From Gemmatimonadetes bacterium bin94 (lineage in GTDB: Bacteria > Gemmatimonadota > Gemmatimonadetes > Longimicrobiales > Gaopeijiaceae): DNA of 64,000 nucleotides. A model generated the notes under the pieces. It did no database searches, was not told the origin of the DNA, and saw nothing but the letters and a program-made list of their open reading frames with translations. Positions 43,730 to 52,156 of this stretch are shown here, piece by piece. The stretch lies in contig MPNE01000004.1 in NCBI GenBank assembly GCA_002238865.1, positions 78,501-142,500 of the forward strand. Direction: 5' to 3'. Positions within the stretch are counted from its first letter, which is position 1. Each line of letters opens with the position of its first letter. The position numbers and the translations under genes are program-made.

Positions 43730-43790
43730 TAGCCGCGCACCTTCCGGACGCGAAGCAATGCCGCCCGGCTCGTCCCCGCCGCGGCGTACG

Positions 43791-44534
43791 TCACGAAGAC
43801 GCCTCGGCCACGACAATGTACCTGGGCGACTCCAGGGTGAAAGGAGAGCTGTCGTAACCGCCGAAACGCCGTCCCGGGACGAGTTTCGCCTGAATCATCA
43901 TCGATTCGAGCTCCCCGGGGCGGTAAAGGCGAACTCGTTCGACGAATTCCCGTCCCGGTTTTCCCCCGCGTGGCCCGATGCTGATCCTCTTTTCGACAAT
44001 GCGACCGCCATCTACAAGGCGCCGCTCCTGAATCACGTCCACCCCGGAGACCGTCCGCCGATCCTCGGTGCGGAGATTGGTCACCACGGCGTCGGCATTC
44101 ATGAAGTCGAAGAGAAACACTCCGCCGGGCCGAAGGACGCGGCGCACCCCGTGCAACACCCCGAGGTCGTCGCTTTCGTCGTCAAAGTAGCCAAACGACG
44201 TGAAGTACGACGTCACGACATCGAACGAAGCCGGCCGAAACGGAAGATGCCTCATATCGGCGCGTACCAGGCCGGCATCGGGCAGAGCGTCGCGGGCGGC
44301 GGCGAGCATTCGTTGCGATAGATCGAGACCCACTGCGCGGGATCCGATGCGCTCGAGTTCGACCAGGTGCCGCCCTGCACCGCATGCAAGATCCAGAACG
44401 CGAGTGCGGGAGCCCAGCCCCGCGGTGTCCCGCAGGAGTTCGACGGCTCGCCGAGCCTCGGCCCGGTCCCGGTGGGGGTACAGGGCCAGGTACTCGCCGC
44501 CGAACCAGTCGCGGAACCAGGGTGTCCGTTTCAC
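43791..44534 (-). CDS. Class I SAM-dependent methyltransferase
   Basis: The 247-residue protein has the SAM-binding motif VLDLACGAGRHLVELE near residue 47, a second acidic motif GLDLSQRMLAAARDAL, motif IV DVVTSYFTSFGYFDD and VLRPGGVFLFDFMN. This layout fits small-molecule or other class I methyltransferases; the substrate cannot be assigned. GTG at 44534 overlaps rlmH by GTGA, which rejects an 84-codon upstream extension. Its coupling to rlmH on one side and bshC on the other gives no clear functional hint. Confidence 0.9.
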   Translation of the reverse strand: MKRTPWFRDWFGGEYLALYPHRDRAEARRAVELLRDTAGLGSRTRVLDLACGAGRHLVELERIGSRAVGLDLSQRMLAAARDALPDAGLVRADMRHLPFRPASFDVVTSYFTSFGYFDDESDDLGVLHGVRRVLRPGGVFLFDFMNADAVVTNLRTEDRRTVSGVDVIQERRLVDGGRIVEKRISIGPRGGKPGREFVERVRLYRPGELESMMIQAKLVPGRRFGGYDSSPFTLESPRYIVVAEASS

Positions 44535-44995
44535 TTCGGTCCTTTGTGGTAGGGTTCGTTCCTCAGGATCGTTCCGGCCCGGTACAGCTGCTCGGCGAGT
44601 ACCAGACGAGCAAGGTCGTGCGGAAGAGTGAGCGCGGAAAGGGAGAGCGAGAAACGGCACTCCCGCTTGAACCCCTCTTCGAGACCGAACGCCCCGCCAA
44701 TCACGAAGTGAACACCCCGCTCGGACCGCAATGTCATTTTCTCCAGCCACCGGGCAAGCTCGACCGACGACCGCCGGTCGCCGCACCGCGTAAGGGCCAC
44801 CGTCAGGTAGCCGGGGCGCAGCAGCGCCCGAATACGGGCAGCTTCCCCGCGGCGAACGTCGGCGGCGACCTTGCCACGCGTCTGCGGCACCTCATGCACC
44901 TCCAGCCGCCAGTAGCGCGTCGCCCGCGCCTCGTACTCCCGGATGACCGGCGCCAGCGCCTTCGCCTTGCCCACCACCACTAGGGAGACCCGCAT
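44531..44995 (-). CDS. rlmH: 23S rRNA (pseudouridine1915-N3)-methyltransferase RlmH
   Basis: RlmH is a SPOUT methyltransferase that methylates pseudouridine 1915 in helix 69 of 23S rRNA. The 154-residue protein has the N-terminal MRVSLVVVGKAK strand, EYEARATRYWRLEVHEVPQ, the knot segment HFVIGGAFGLEEGFK (commonly IGGAxG) and the C-terminal LAEQLYRAGTILRNEPYHKG. The last residues differ slightly from the common YRAxxIxxGxPYHR. It overlaps lpxK by 16 bases and the following methyltransferase by four. Confidence 0.94.
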   Translation of the reverse strand: MRVSLVVVGKAKALAPVIREYEARATRYWRLEVHEVPQTRGKVAADVRRGEAARIRALLRPGYLTVALTRCGDRRSSVELARWLEKMTLRSERGVHFVIGGAFGLEEGFKRECRFSLSLSALTLPHDLARLVLAEQLYRAGTILRNEPYHKGPK

Positions 44996-46005
44996 AGGCT
45001 CCCCGCCAACCGCTGCAGTGCATCGCGCAGCGGCCCTTCCGGCTCACCGGCAACCCGAAAGCCCACCATGATGCAGTGGCGGCCCACTTCAGGGAAGGCC
45101 GTCAGCTTCACGGCGTCCTTTGCCGTACACACGATCGTTCGGTCCCTGCGCCGAGCCAGAAGGGCGTCCATGTCGTCCCGCGTGTAGTCGTGGTGGTCCG
45201 GATACGCCGCGAGTTCGATCCGGACACCGGGCAGCAGTTCCCCCAGGCCATCGGCGAACGGGCCCGGCCGCGCGATCGAACAGACGGCCAGCACGTCCCC
45301 GCGGGGTGGGGCCACGGCCTCGCCGTCCAGGTTGCTCCACTCGCTCATCTTCATCTCAGCCTCCACGACCGGCACTCCTGGGGCTACTCGGCTCAACCGT
45401 TCACGCCACTTCGCCGCAGTCCCGCGGCGGGGAGTTCGCCGCGTCACAAGGACGTGGGTGGCACGCCCTGCCGCCGAGAGGGGTTCCCGGTACGGCCCGC
45501 GGGGCAGCATGCGCACCCGCCACGGATCTTCGGCGGCGAGCAGCAGGATGTCCAGCGCGCGCGGCACGCGCCGATGCTGGAAGCCGTCGTCCAGGAGGGC
45601 CAGATCGTGCCCCTGTGCGCTGGCCGCACGTACCCCCGCCCGGCGGTCGCTCCCCGCGAAGACCGCCCCGTCACCGAACCACTGCCGGTACAGCACGGTT
45701 TCGTCCTCGCCGTATCCCCGGGTGACCACGGCCGCACCGACACCGCGCACCCGGAGCCAGTCGTGAAGCCAGCGCAACACTGGCGTCTTTCCCGTACCCC
45801 CCACCGTGAGGTTGCCCACGGATATGACCGGGATCGGCGCCCCCGGCGGCAGCGTGCGGTCGTACCAGCTGTTGCGAGCGCGGACCGCGACCCGGAAAAG
45901 CACCTCCGGCGGAGCCAGCGCCGAACCCAGCACACGGGCTGCCGGCCCGGGCGCTTCGCGATCCCAGACGTCACGAACCAGCGTACGAACCCCACGCCCC
46001 GTCAT
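44980..46005 (-). CDS. lpxK: Tetraacyldisaccharide 4'-kinase
   Basis: LpxK phosphorylates the 4' position of the lipid A disaccharide at the inner membrane. The 341-residue protein has the displaced P-loop VGNLTVGGTGKTPVLRWL near residue 60, VVTRGYGEDE, a DDGFQHRRVPRALDILLL segment with the conserved acidic pair, and DHHDYTRDD. The length is normal for the family. It overlaps lpxB by four bases (ATGA). Confidence 0.95.
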   Translation of the reverse strand: MTGRGVRTLVRDVWDREAPGPAARVLGSALAPPEVLFRVAVRARNSWYDRTLPPGAPIPVISVGNLTVGGTGKTPVLRWLHDWLRVRGVGAAVVTRGYGEDETVLYRQWFGDGAVFAGSDRRAGVRAASAQGHDLALLDDGFQHRRVPRALDILLLAAEDPWRVRMLPRGPYREPLSAAGRATHVLVTRRTPRRGTAAKWRERLSRVAPGVPVVEAEMKMSEWSNLDGEAVAPPRGDVLAVCSIARPGPFADGLGELLPGVRIELAAYPDHHDYTRDDMDALLARRRDRTIVCTAKDAVKLTAFPEVGRHCIMVGFRVAGEPEGPLRDALQRLAGSLCGSP

Positions 46006-47126
46006 GGACTCGAAACGCGCCGGGTCTCGTGCAGGATCTGTTCGGCCAGGTCGACCACCCGCGTTGCGGCTCCGGGTGATCCAAGCGCCGTTCGGACTGC
46101 GGCCAGACGCGCCAGCATTTCTCCGCGCTCGCGGGAGTCCTCGGCGAGGAGGGGTTCGATGGCGTCAACGAGCGCGGACGTCGTCACTTCGCCCTGGATG
46201 AACTCCGGCACGACCCGGTCCCCCGCGACCAGATTGGCCAATGCCACATGCGGCACCCGGACCAGCCGCCGAGCCAGGAACCATGTGAGGGGATGCGTAA
46301 TGTACGCGACCGCAAAGGGCATGCCGGCGAGCGCGGCCTCCAGCGTACTGGTCCCCGATTTGACCAGGCCCGCGGTGGCCAGCGCCCGCAGCGACGCCCC
46401 GTCCTCGGTGGTCGGAAACGGCATTGAGCGATACGCCGACGCGGGCAGGCCGGACACCTTGCTGACGATCACCTGAAGTCCCCGAATGCGCCGTTGCAAT
46501 TCCCGGGCGGCGGCCGTGAAGGGTCGGGCATGGCGAATCAGCTCCTGTCTCCGAGACCCCGGAAAGAGGGCGAGTACCGGTGCGCCGGGCGGGATACCCA
46601 GCGTTCGCGCGAGAGCTTCGGGTTCGCCCGGCAACTCCTCATCCAACAGCGGATGACCGACAAACACGGCCCGTCCCCCGTGGGCCCGGTACAGTTCGGC
46701 TTCGAAGGGCAGGATGACCGCGATCCGATCCGCGGCCCGTGACAAGCGCTCGGCACGCCCCGCCCTCCACGCCCACACCTGCGGACCGATGTAGTAGAGC
46801 ACAGGTATCCCCAGCCGCTCGGCGTGCCGGGAGATCCTCAGGTTCAGCCCGGGGTAGTCGACGGGCAATACCAGGTCGAAACCCCCCTCTTCCAGCAGGT
46901 GTTTCAGTTGCGATTCGAGACGCCGGAAGAATGGGAGTCGCTTCACGACTTCCGCGAATCCCATGACCGCGAGGTCGTCAAGGCCCCTGATGAGCCGGAC
47001 TCCCGCCGCTGCCATGCACTCGCCCCCCAGTCCGGTCATCTCGACTTCCGGCCACCGGCGACGGAGCTCACGGGCCACGCGGGCTCCGTGCATGTCCCCC
47101 GAAACCTCTCCCGCAAGGATCATCAC
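46002..47126 (-). CDS. lpxB: Lipid-A-disaccharide synthase
   Basis: LpxB joins UDP-2,3-diacyl-GlcN to lipid X to make the lipid A disaccharide. The protein (about 374 residues, family about 380) has MILAGEVSGDMHGARVA at its N-terminus, YYIGPQVWAWRAGRAERL, FVGHPLLDE, ALFPGSRRQEL, and LVKSGTSTLEAALAGMPF, all typical GT-B LpxB motifs. GTG at 47126 or ATG at 47123 puts the first strand at the very start; a TTG at 47204 directly after the small gene would add about 26 residues of low-coding character. Confidence 0.93.
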   Translation of the reverse strand: MMILAGEVSGDMHGARVARELRRRWPEVEMTGLGGECMAAAGVRLIRGLDDLAVMGFAEVVKRLPFFRRLESQLKHLLEEGGFDLVLPVDYPGLNLRISRHAERLGIPVLYYIGPQVWAWRAGRAERLSRAADRIAVILPFEAELYRAHGGRAVFVGHPLLDEELPGEPEALARTLGIPPGAPVLALFPGSRRQELIRHARPFTAAARELQRRIRGLQVIVSKVSGLPASAYRSMPFPTTEDGASLRALATAGLVKSGTSTLEAALAGMPFAVAYITHPLTWFLARRLVRVPHVALANLVAGDRVVPEFIQGEVTTSALVDAIEPLLAEDSRERGEMLARLAAVRTALGSPGAATRVVDLAEQILHETRRVSSP

Positions 47127-47205
47127 CCTGGTTGGCCCACGCCACCTGGAAGTGCCGTGCTGCCTCGGCGCCCTTCTCTCGCCGGGCGGATCTCTGCTCA
47201 ACAAC

Positions 47206-47340
47206 TCAGAAGATTCGCCCGAGGTACCAGATGGTCGCGACCACGACGACCAACAGTGCCAGAAGAGCTCCCGGAGTCTTCCCCTTCTTCGCGTCGAGCC
47301 ACTCGCGCTTACGACGCCGACGCACGCGTATGAGCGACAT
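47206..47340 (-). CDS. 44-residue single-pass membrane protein in the lpx operon
   Basis: This short frame, between the oxidoreductase and lpxB, encodes 44 residues. It has a strongly basic N-terminus (MSLIRVRRRRKREWLDAKKG), a short KTPG turn and one transmembrane helix (ALLALLVVVVATIWYLGRIF). The order of positive residues before the helix predicts a cytoplasmic N-terminus. ATG at 47340 overlaps the oxidoreductase end by 32 bases and the stop at 47206 leaves no separate gap before lpxB, the tight packing typical of this operon. No homolog is recognised. It could be a small envelope-complex subunit; a non-coding frame is possible. Confidence 0.55.
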   Translation of the reverse strand: MSLIRVRRRRKREWLDAKKGKTPGALLALLVVVVATIWYLGRIF

Positions 47341-48346
47341 GATCCTCTATCTGCTGCTGGATTGCCAATGCGAGTTCCAAGGCCCGTCGTCCATCCTCGC
47401 CTGTCACGGGGGGCGGCGCCAGTCCCGCCATCGCGTCGCGGAAGGACGCCAGCTCGGAAGCCAGGGGCTCCGCACCGTCGCCAACAATGGGAACCCTTTC
47501 CACGATGGACGCCAATCCCGTCAGCGAAGGAACCCCCTGGGGCAGCGACGGCCCGTCAAGCACCGAGACACCGTCCTTCACACGGTAGAATTCGCCGCGG
47601 CCGGCTGCCAGATCCAACGAGACGTAGCCCGAGCGCTGCCAGACCCGCAACTTCCGGACCCGGTCCACCGAGACCCGGCTCGCGGTCAGATTCGCGACGG
47701 CTCCTCCTTCGAACTCGAGCCGGGCATTGGCGATATCCACATTGCGCGACAGGACGGCCACTCCGGCCGCGGCCATGCCCACCACCGGCCGCCCAACCAG
47801 ACTGCAAAGCAGATCCACATCGTGAATCATGAGGTCCAGCACCACGGCGATGTCCAGAGACCGGGGAGTAAACGGCGCCAGACGGTGCGATTCCACGAAG
47901 AGTGGACGATCCAGGTACGGCCTGGCTGCCACCAAAGCCGGGTTGAAGCGCTCCACATGCCCCACCTGCATGAGTACGCCGCGCGCTGTCGCGGCCCGAA
48001 TCATCCTGTCGGCCGCCGCGGTGTCGGGGGCCATGGGCTTCTCGACGAAGACGTGCCGTCCCGCCTCGATCGCCTGAAGTGCGACTTCTTCGTGAGCGGT
48101 AGTGGGGACGGCGATCACGACGCCATCGCTGGTCCCCAGCAGATCCGCCAGGGAAGGGCGTACGCGGACGCCGTACTCCTCTCCGACGGTGGCGCTTCTG
48201 TCCCGGTCAATGTCGAAGATGCCCGTGCAGCGCACCCCTTCGAGATCCCGCGCGACCCGCGCGTGGTGTCTGCCCAGCGACCCCGTGCCGACGATCCCGA
48301 TGCCCGGACGCTCCCCGGCGTCACGGCAGTCAGAAGATGACGCCAC
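47309..48346 (-). CDS. Gfo/Idh/MocA-family oxidoreductase in the lipid A cluster (GnnA-like)
   Basis: The protein (about 345 residues) is an NAD(P)-dependent sugar dehydrogenase. It has Rossmann motif IGIVGTGSLGRHHARVA, catalytic-lysine motif VFVEKPMA, GHVERFNPA and LDLMIHDVDL with the conserved Asp and His. Its place between lpxA and lpxB matches GnnA of Acidithiobacillus, which with the aminotransferase GnnB makes UDP-GlcNAc3N for amide-linked lipid A; no GnnB is present here. The role is therefore uncertain. GTG at 48346 overlaps lpxA by 17 bases; a TTG at 48370 is an alternative. Confidence 0.85.
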   Translation of the reverse strand: MASSSDCRDAGERPGIGIVGTGSLGRHHARVARDLEGVRCTGIFDIDRDRSATVGEEYGVRVRPSLADLLGTSDGVVIAVPTTAHEEVALQAIEAGRHVFVEKPMAPDTAAADRMIRAATARGVLMQVGHVERFNPALVAARPYLDRPLFVESHRLAPFTPRSLDIAVVLDLMIHDVDLLCSLVGRPVVGMAAAGVAVLSRNVDIANARLEFEGGAVANLTASRVSVDRVRKLRVWQRSGYVSLDLAAGRGEFYRVKDGVSVLDGPSLPQGVPSLTGLASIVERVPIVGDGAEPLASELASFRDAMAGLAPPPVTGEDGRRALELALAIQQQIEDHVAHTRASAS

Positions 48347-49136
48347 GCTTGCTGCTGCGAATGAAGTCAAGGAAGTAACCCACCTCCGGACAGAGGAGAT
48401 CGTCCTCCGCTTCGACCCGGGACACAGCGCGGGAGAGGTTCAGGTCGGACTGGAACAGGATACGGTAGGCCTTCCTGAGCCGGCGGCGGACCTCCGGCGA
48501 CAACCCCCTGCGTTCAAGCCCCACCGTGTTGAGCCCGTACAGCTTCGGAGAGGGGTTCCCGACCACGCGGCAGTACGGCGGCACGTCCTGCGGGATCCGG
48601 GAGCCTCCGCCGACGAAGGCGTGTGCACCAATTCGAACGAACTGATGAATCGCGACCAGTCCGCTGACGATCGCCCAGTCCTCGATCGAGACATGGCCGG
48701 CCATGTTGGTCGCGTTGGAGATGATCACATGGTTTCCGAGTTCACAGTCGTGGGCGATGTGACAGTAGGCCATGAGCAGGCAGTCCGAGCCCACAACGGT
48801 GCGTCCGGACGCGGCGGTCCCCCGGTTCAACGTCGCGAACTCCCGGATCACGGTTCGGTCTCCGACCTCGAGGAAGGTCCGCTCCCCTTCATACTTGAGA
48901 TCCTGCGGGTCCGTCCCCAGAACGGCACCGTTCGCGATCCGGCAGTTGGTCCCGATCAACGTATCCTGCTCTATCAGAACCCGGGGACCGACACGCGTGT
49001 TGGCACCCACCACGACCGCGGGGCCAATGATGGCGAAGGGACCGACCACGACCCCGGGGCCCAGCTCCGCCCGCGGATCCACGATCGCGGTCTCATGAAC
49101 CGTTGCCTTTGCGTGATCCGTCGCGGCACCCTTCAT
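48330..49136 (-). CDS. lpxA: UDP-N-acetylglucosamine acyltransferase
   Basis: LpxA transfers a 3-hydroxyacyl chain from ACP to UDP-GlcNAc, the first step of lipid A synthesis. The 268-residue protein is a left-handed beta-helix of hexapeptide repeats (IVDPRAELGPGVVVGP, FAIIGPAVVVGANTRVG) with the catalytic His129 in CHIAHDC, NATNMAGHV, FVGGGSRIPQDVPPY, and a C-terminal helical domain. Asp79 in PQDLKYEGE corresponds to the substrate-contacting Asp74 of the E. coli enzyme. ATG at 49136 overlaps lpxC-fabZ by ATGA; a 50-codon upstream extension is rejected for lying inside that gene. Confidence 0.96.
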   Translation of the reverse strand: MKGAATDHAKATVHETAIVDPRAELGPGVVVGPFAIIGPAVVVGANTRVGPRVLIEQDTLIGTNCRIANGAVLGTDPQDLKYEGERTFLEVGDRTVIREFATLNRGTAASGRTVVGSDCLLMAYCHIAHDCELGNHVIISNATNMAGHVSIEDWAIVSGLVAIHQFVRIGAHAFVGGGSRIPQDVPPYCRVVGNPSPKLYGLNTVGLERRGLSPEVRRRLRKAYRILFQSDLNLSRAVSRVEAEDDLLCPEVGYFLDFIRSSKRGVIF

Positions 49137-50419
49137 CGATCCACGATCCTGGCCATCATGTTGGCCTCCGCTACAACCTTGCCGTCCACGGTACCCATCC
49201 CCCTCATCTTGCACACGTTGCGGCGGAGACTGGTCATCTTCACCTCGAAGAGGATCTGGTCGCCGGGAATCACCGGCCGCCGCCACTTCACCTTGTCGAG
49301 GGACATGAAGTAGACAACCTTGTCGTCCGGTTCCTCTACCGCTTCCATCAGGAGAAGGCCCCCAACCTGACCCATCGCTTCCACTATTAGAACCCCGGGC
49401 ATGATGGGATGATCCGGAAAGTGTCCGGGAAAGAACGGTTCGTTGATGGTCACGTTCTTGAGCCCGACAATGCGCTTGCCCGGCTCGAACTCCACGATGC
49501 GGTCCACCAGAAGCATCGGGTAGCGGTGCGGCAGGCTGTCAAGGATGCGCTTCACATCGATGTCGGCGGCCCTCTGCGCCGAGTCGTGCGCGTCACGTAT
49601 CGTGCGGGCCAGCGCGATGTTTCCCCCGTGGCTCGGTCGGTCCGCGAGGACATGTCCCCGCAGCCTTCCGCCCATGAGGGCAAGGTCGCCGACCAGGTCA
49701 CCGGCCTTGTGGCGCACAAACTCGTCCGGATACCGTAGCGACCCGTTCAGCACGCGTTCCCCGTCCAGCAGCACCGTGTTTTCCAGGGAGGCCCCGAGGG
49801 CCAGTCCGCGCGCGTGCAGGGCTTCCGCATCGGCCGAGAAGCCGAAGGTGCGCGCCTCGGCCAGATTGCGCCGGAATTCCTCCCCGTCGATCCCGTACAC
49901 GCCGTGCTGCCGGCCGATCGCCACATGCGAGAAATCGATCGTTGCCGATACGCGAAACCCATTGTGGGGCACCGCTACGTAGGATGCGCCGCTGCCGTCC
50001 TCCACCGTGATCGCATCCGAAATCACGATGAGGGTCGCCTTCGCGGACTGGGCGCGTCGCCCCGCCCCGCCCACGGCGTCGAAGTAGGGGGCGAAGCTAC
50101 CGTCCAGGATCGGGACTTCCGGGCCATTCAACTCGAGGAGCGCGTTGTCGACCTCCAGCGCTGAAAGCGCCGCCAGCAGATGCTCCACCGTCCGGATCTC
50201 CACGTCCCCGGTGCCGAGGCATGTGCCCAGGTCGGTCTTGGTGACGTATTCCAGGCGTGCCGGGATCCGCACCGGGTCGGGCAGGTCGGTGCGCACGAAG
50301 ACAATGCCCGAATCCTCGGGTGCGGGCTTGATGGTCACTGCGGCTTCGCTGCCGGAATGTACCCCGATCCCATGGAGTTCGACGCTGCCCGCGATCGTGT
50401 GCTGGCTGTGGCGAGACAT
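49133..50419 (-). CDS. lpxC-fabZ: Bifunctional LpxC deacetylase / FabZ 3-hydroxyacyl-ACP dehydratase fusion
   Basis: The 428-residue fusion pairs the zinc deacetylase LpxC (about residues 1-280), the committed step of lipid A synthesis, with FabZ (about 290-428), which dehydrates the same 3-hydroxyacyl-ACP pool that LpxA and LpxD consume. LpxC zinc ligands are His80, His237 and Asp241, with Glu79 and His264 as catalytic residues (VEHLLAAL, VRHKAGDLVGD, PSHGGN). FabZ has His333 in FFPGHFPDHP and Glu347 in EAMGQ. Such fusions are known in Bacteroidetes and other diderms and may balance fatty acid and lipid A flux. It shares one base with lpxD. Confidence 0.97.
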   Translation of the reverse strand: MSRHSQHTIAGSVELHGIGVHSGSEAAVTIKPAPEDSGIVFVRTDLPDPVRIPARLEYVTKTDLGTCLGTGDVEIRTVEHLLAALSALEVDNALLELNGPEVPILDGSFAPYFDAVGGAGRRAQSAKATLIVISDAITVEDGSGASYVAVPHNGFRVSATIDFSHVAIGRQHGVYGIDGEEFRRNLAEARTFGFSADAEALHARGLALGASLENTVLLDGERVLNGSLRYPDEFVRHKAGDLVGDLALMGGRLRGHVLADRPSHGGNIALARTIRDAHDSAQRAADIDVKRILDSLPHRYPMLLVDRIVEFEPGKRIVGLKNVTINEPFFPGHFPDHPIMPGVLIVEAMGQVGGLLLMEAVEEPDDKVVYFMSLDKVKWRRPVIPGDQILFEVKMTSLRRNVCKMRGMGTVDGKVVAEANMMARIVDR

Positions 50420-51462
50420 CAGCGGGCATCTCCTTTTGCAAACCCGCGTTCAAGCCGTTCCACGCGCTTGACCACGTCCGGAAAACGCATGAGCAAGGCC
50501 ATGGCCTTAAGGTAGGTTCTGTGGTCCCTGGCCGGGTATCCCGACACGACCTCTCCCGGGCCCACATCGCCGATGACGCCCGCCTGTGCTCCGATCCGGG
50601 CTCCGGCACCGATCTTCAGATGCCCCACCAACCCCGCCTGCCCCCCCATGGCTACGCTTTCACCGGTCCGGGTCGACCCGGCGACCCCCACCTGGGCGAG
50701 CACCATCGACCGGGGGCCGATGTGCACGTTGTGGGCGATGTGGACCAGATTGTCCAGCTTCGACCCGGCACCGATCACGGTACACCCGATCGAGCCTCGG
50801 TCGATGGTGCAGTTGGCGCCGATTTCGACGTCATCCCCGATCACGCACCCCCCCACCTGGGGGATGCGGGTGTGGACGCCGCCCCGGGAGACGTACCCGA
50901 AGCCGTCGACTCCGACCCGGGTCCCGGAATGAACGATCACCCGTTCCCCGAGGACGGAGTCGGGGTAGAGGGTGACGTTGGGAAACAGCTCTGTCGCACT
51001 GCCCACCGAGACGCCATCTCCGAGGACGCAATGCGCCCCGATTCGCACGTTGGATCCCAGGATGACCTTCGCCCCGATCACAGTGTTGGCGCCGATTGCG
51101 GCGCACTCCGGCACGAGCACGGACTCATGGACCACTGCCGTCGGGTGGACGCCCGGCTCGGGCTTCTGCCGCCTGTGCAGGAGGGGCAGGAGACGAATGA
51201 GCGCCGCATGGGGATCCTCCACCACCAGGCGATCGGAGGGACCGCCCGGCAGATGGCTCAGCGTTTCGGAAACGAGCAGCGCGCATCCCGCGCAGCCGGG
51301 CAGATCACCCGCGTAGCGACGATCGGCAAGGAGCGCCAGATCGTCCGGGCCGGCGTCGTGGACCGGCGAGATCCGTCGAAACGCCACGCTCTCGTTCCCC
51401 ACAACCCTGCCACCCGATTCCCGCGCAGCTCGCGCCAGCGTCAGCGGGCCGCGCTCACCCAC
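50419..51462 (-). CDS. lpxD: UDP-3-O-acylglucosamine N-acyltransferase
   Basis: LpxD adds the second (amide-linked) 3-hydroxyacyl chain in lipid A synthesis. The 347-residue protein has the N-terminal LpxD domain (LARAARESGGRVVGNE), a long hexapeptide-repeat beta-helix (VHPTAVVHESVLVPECAAIG, GVDGFGYVSRGGVH with the adenine/uracil-site Phe) and the catalytic His in VHIAHNVHIG, ending with a helical tail. GTG at 51462 lies 48 bases after skp. The skp-lpxD adjacency is the usual bacterial arrangement. Confidence 0.96.
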   Translation of the reverse strand: MGERGPLTLARAARESGGRVVGNESVAFRRISPVHDAGPDDLALLADRRYAGDLPGCAGCALLVSETLSHLPGGPSDRLVVEDPHAALIRLLPLLHRRQKPEPGVHPTAVVHESVLVPECAAIGANTVIGAKVILGSNVRIGAHCVLGDGVSVGSATELFPNVTLYPDSVLGERVIVHSGTRVGVDGFGYVSRGGVHTRIPQVGGCVIGDDVEIGANCTIDRGSIGCTVIGAGSKLDNLVHIAHNVHIGPRSMVLAQVGVAGSTRTGESVAMGGQAGLVGHLKIGAGARIGAQAGVIGDVGPGEVVSGYPARDHRTYLKAMALLMRFPDVVKRVERLERGFAKGDAR

Positions 51463-51510
51463 TCACGCTCCCCCACACGACCCGATCGTCAGCGGCACGC
51501 ACAAGGATTC

Positions 51511-52056
51511 TCACGGCGCTCCCTGTAACCCCTCGCGATCGCTGTTGCCGGCCTGCAGCCGGCTCAGGACCTCCTGCGTCAAATCCAGCGCCGGGTCCGC
51601 GGCCAGTATCGCCTGGGAGGCCGCATCCAGGATCAGGGCGTAGTTGCCCTCCACCCGAAGTTCCTCGAGAACGGCCGTGATCGCCTCCATGATCGGCTGA
51701 AACACCTCGGCCTGGCGCTGCTGCGCCTGTGTGTTGAGCTCCTGCGTCCGTCGCTGGACGGCAATCTGGCTGGCCCCCAGTTCCTGCTCACGGGCCTGCC
51801 TGGCCTCTGCGGTCATGGTCAGCTGCTGCTGCTGATACTCGTCGACCGCCTGCTCAAAGTCGGCCTGGAGTTGCTGCAGTTCCACGTCGTAGCCTGCCAG
51901 GGTTGCCTGTAGCGCCTGCTGGGCCTCCTGCGCCGGTGGGTACTCCGCCAGAACCGTGTTGGAGTTGATATATCCAACCTTGGCCACCTGGGCGCCGAGG
52001 GGGCTCGCTGCCAGCGACAGGAGAGCTGTGGCCACTCCCAACCGGGAAACACTCAT
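51511..52056 (-). CDS. skp: OmpH/Skp-family periplasmic chaperone
   Basis: Skp-like proteins hold unfolded outer-membrane proteins on the way to the Bam complex. The 181-residue protein has a signal peptide (VATALLSLAASPLGAQ), the strand KVGYINSNTVL, a long Gln/Glu-rich coiled coil (residues about 50-135) and the C-terminal YALILDAASQAILAADPALD strand region. ATG at 52056 has GGAGGAG upstream. It follows bamA after 100 bases, in which no promoter is clear, and precedes lpxD. Confidence 0.92.
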   Translation of the reverse strand: MSVSRLGVATALLSLAASPLGAQVAKVGYINSNTVLAEYPPAQEAQQALQATLAGYDVELQQLQADFEQAVDEYQQQQLTMTAEARQAREQELGASQIAVQRRTQELNTQAQQRQAEVFQPIMEAITAVLEELRVEGNYALILDAASQAILAADPALDLTQEVLSRLQAGNSDREGLQGAP

Positions 52057-52156
52057 TACTCTTGACTCCTCCGATGAGATTTCGGATATCGGCCGCCTCT
52101 GCCTCGCGCAGGTACCGGCCGTCTGTGATACCGCCATGGAATTCCGTTGCGTAAAT

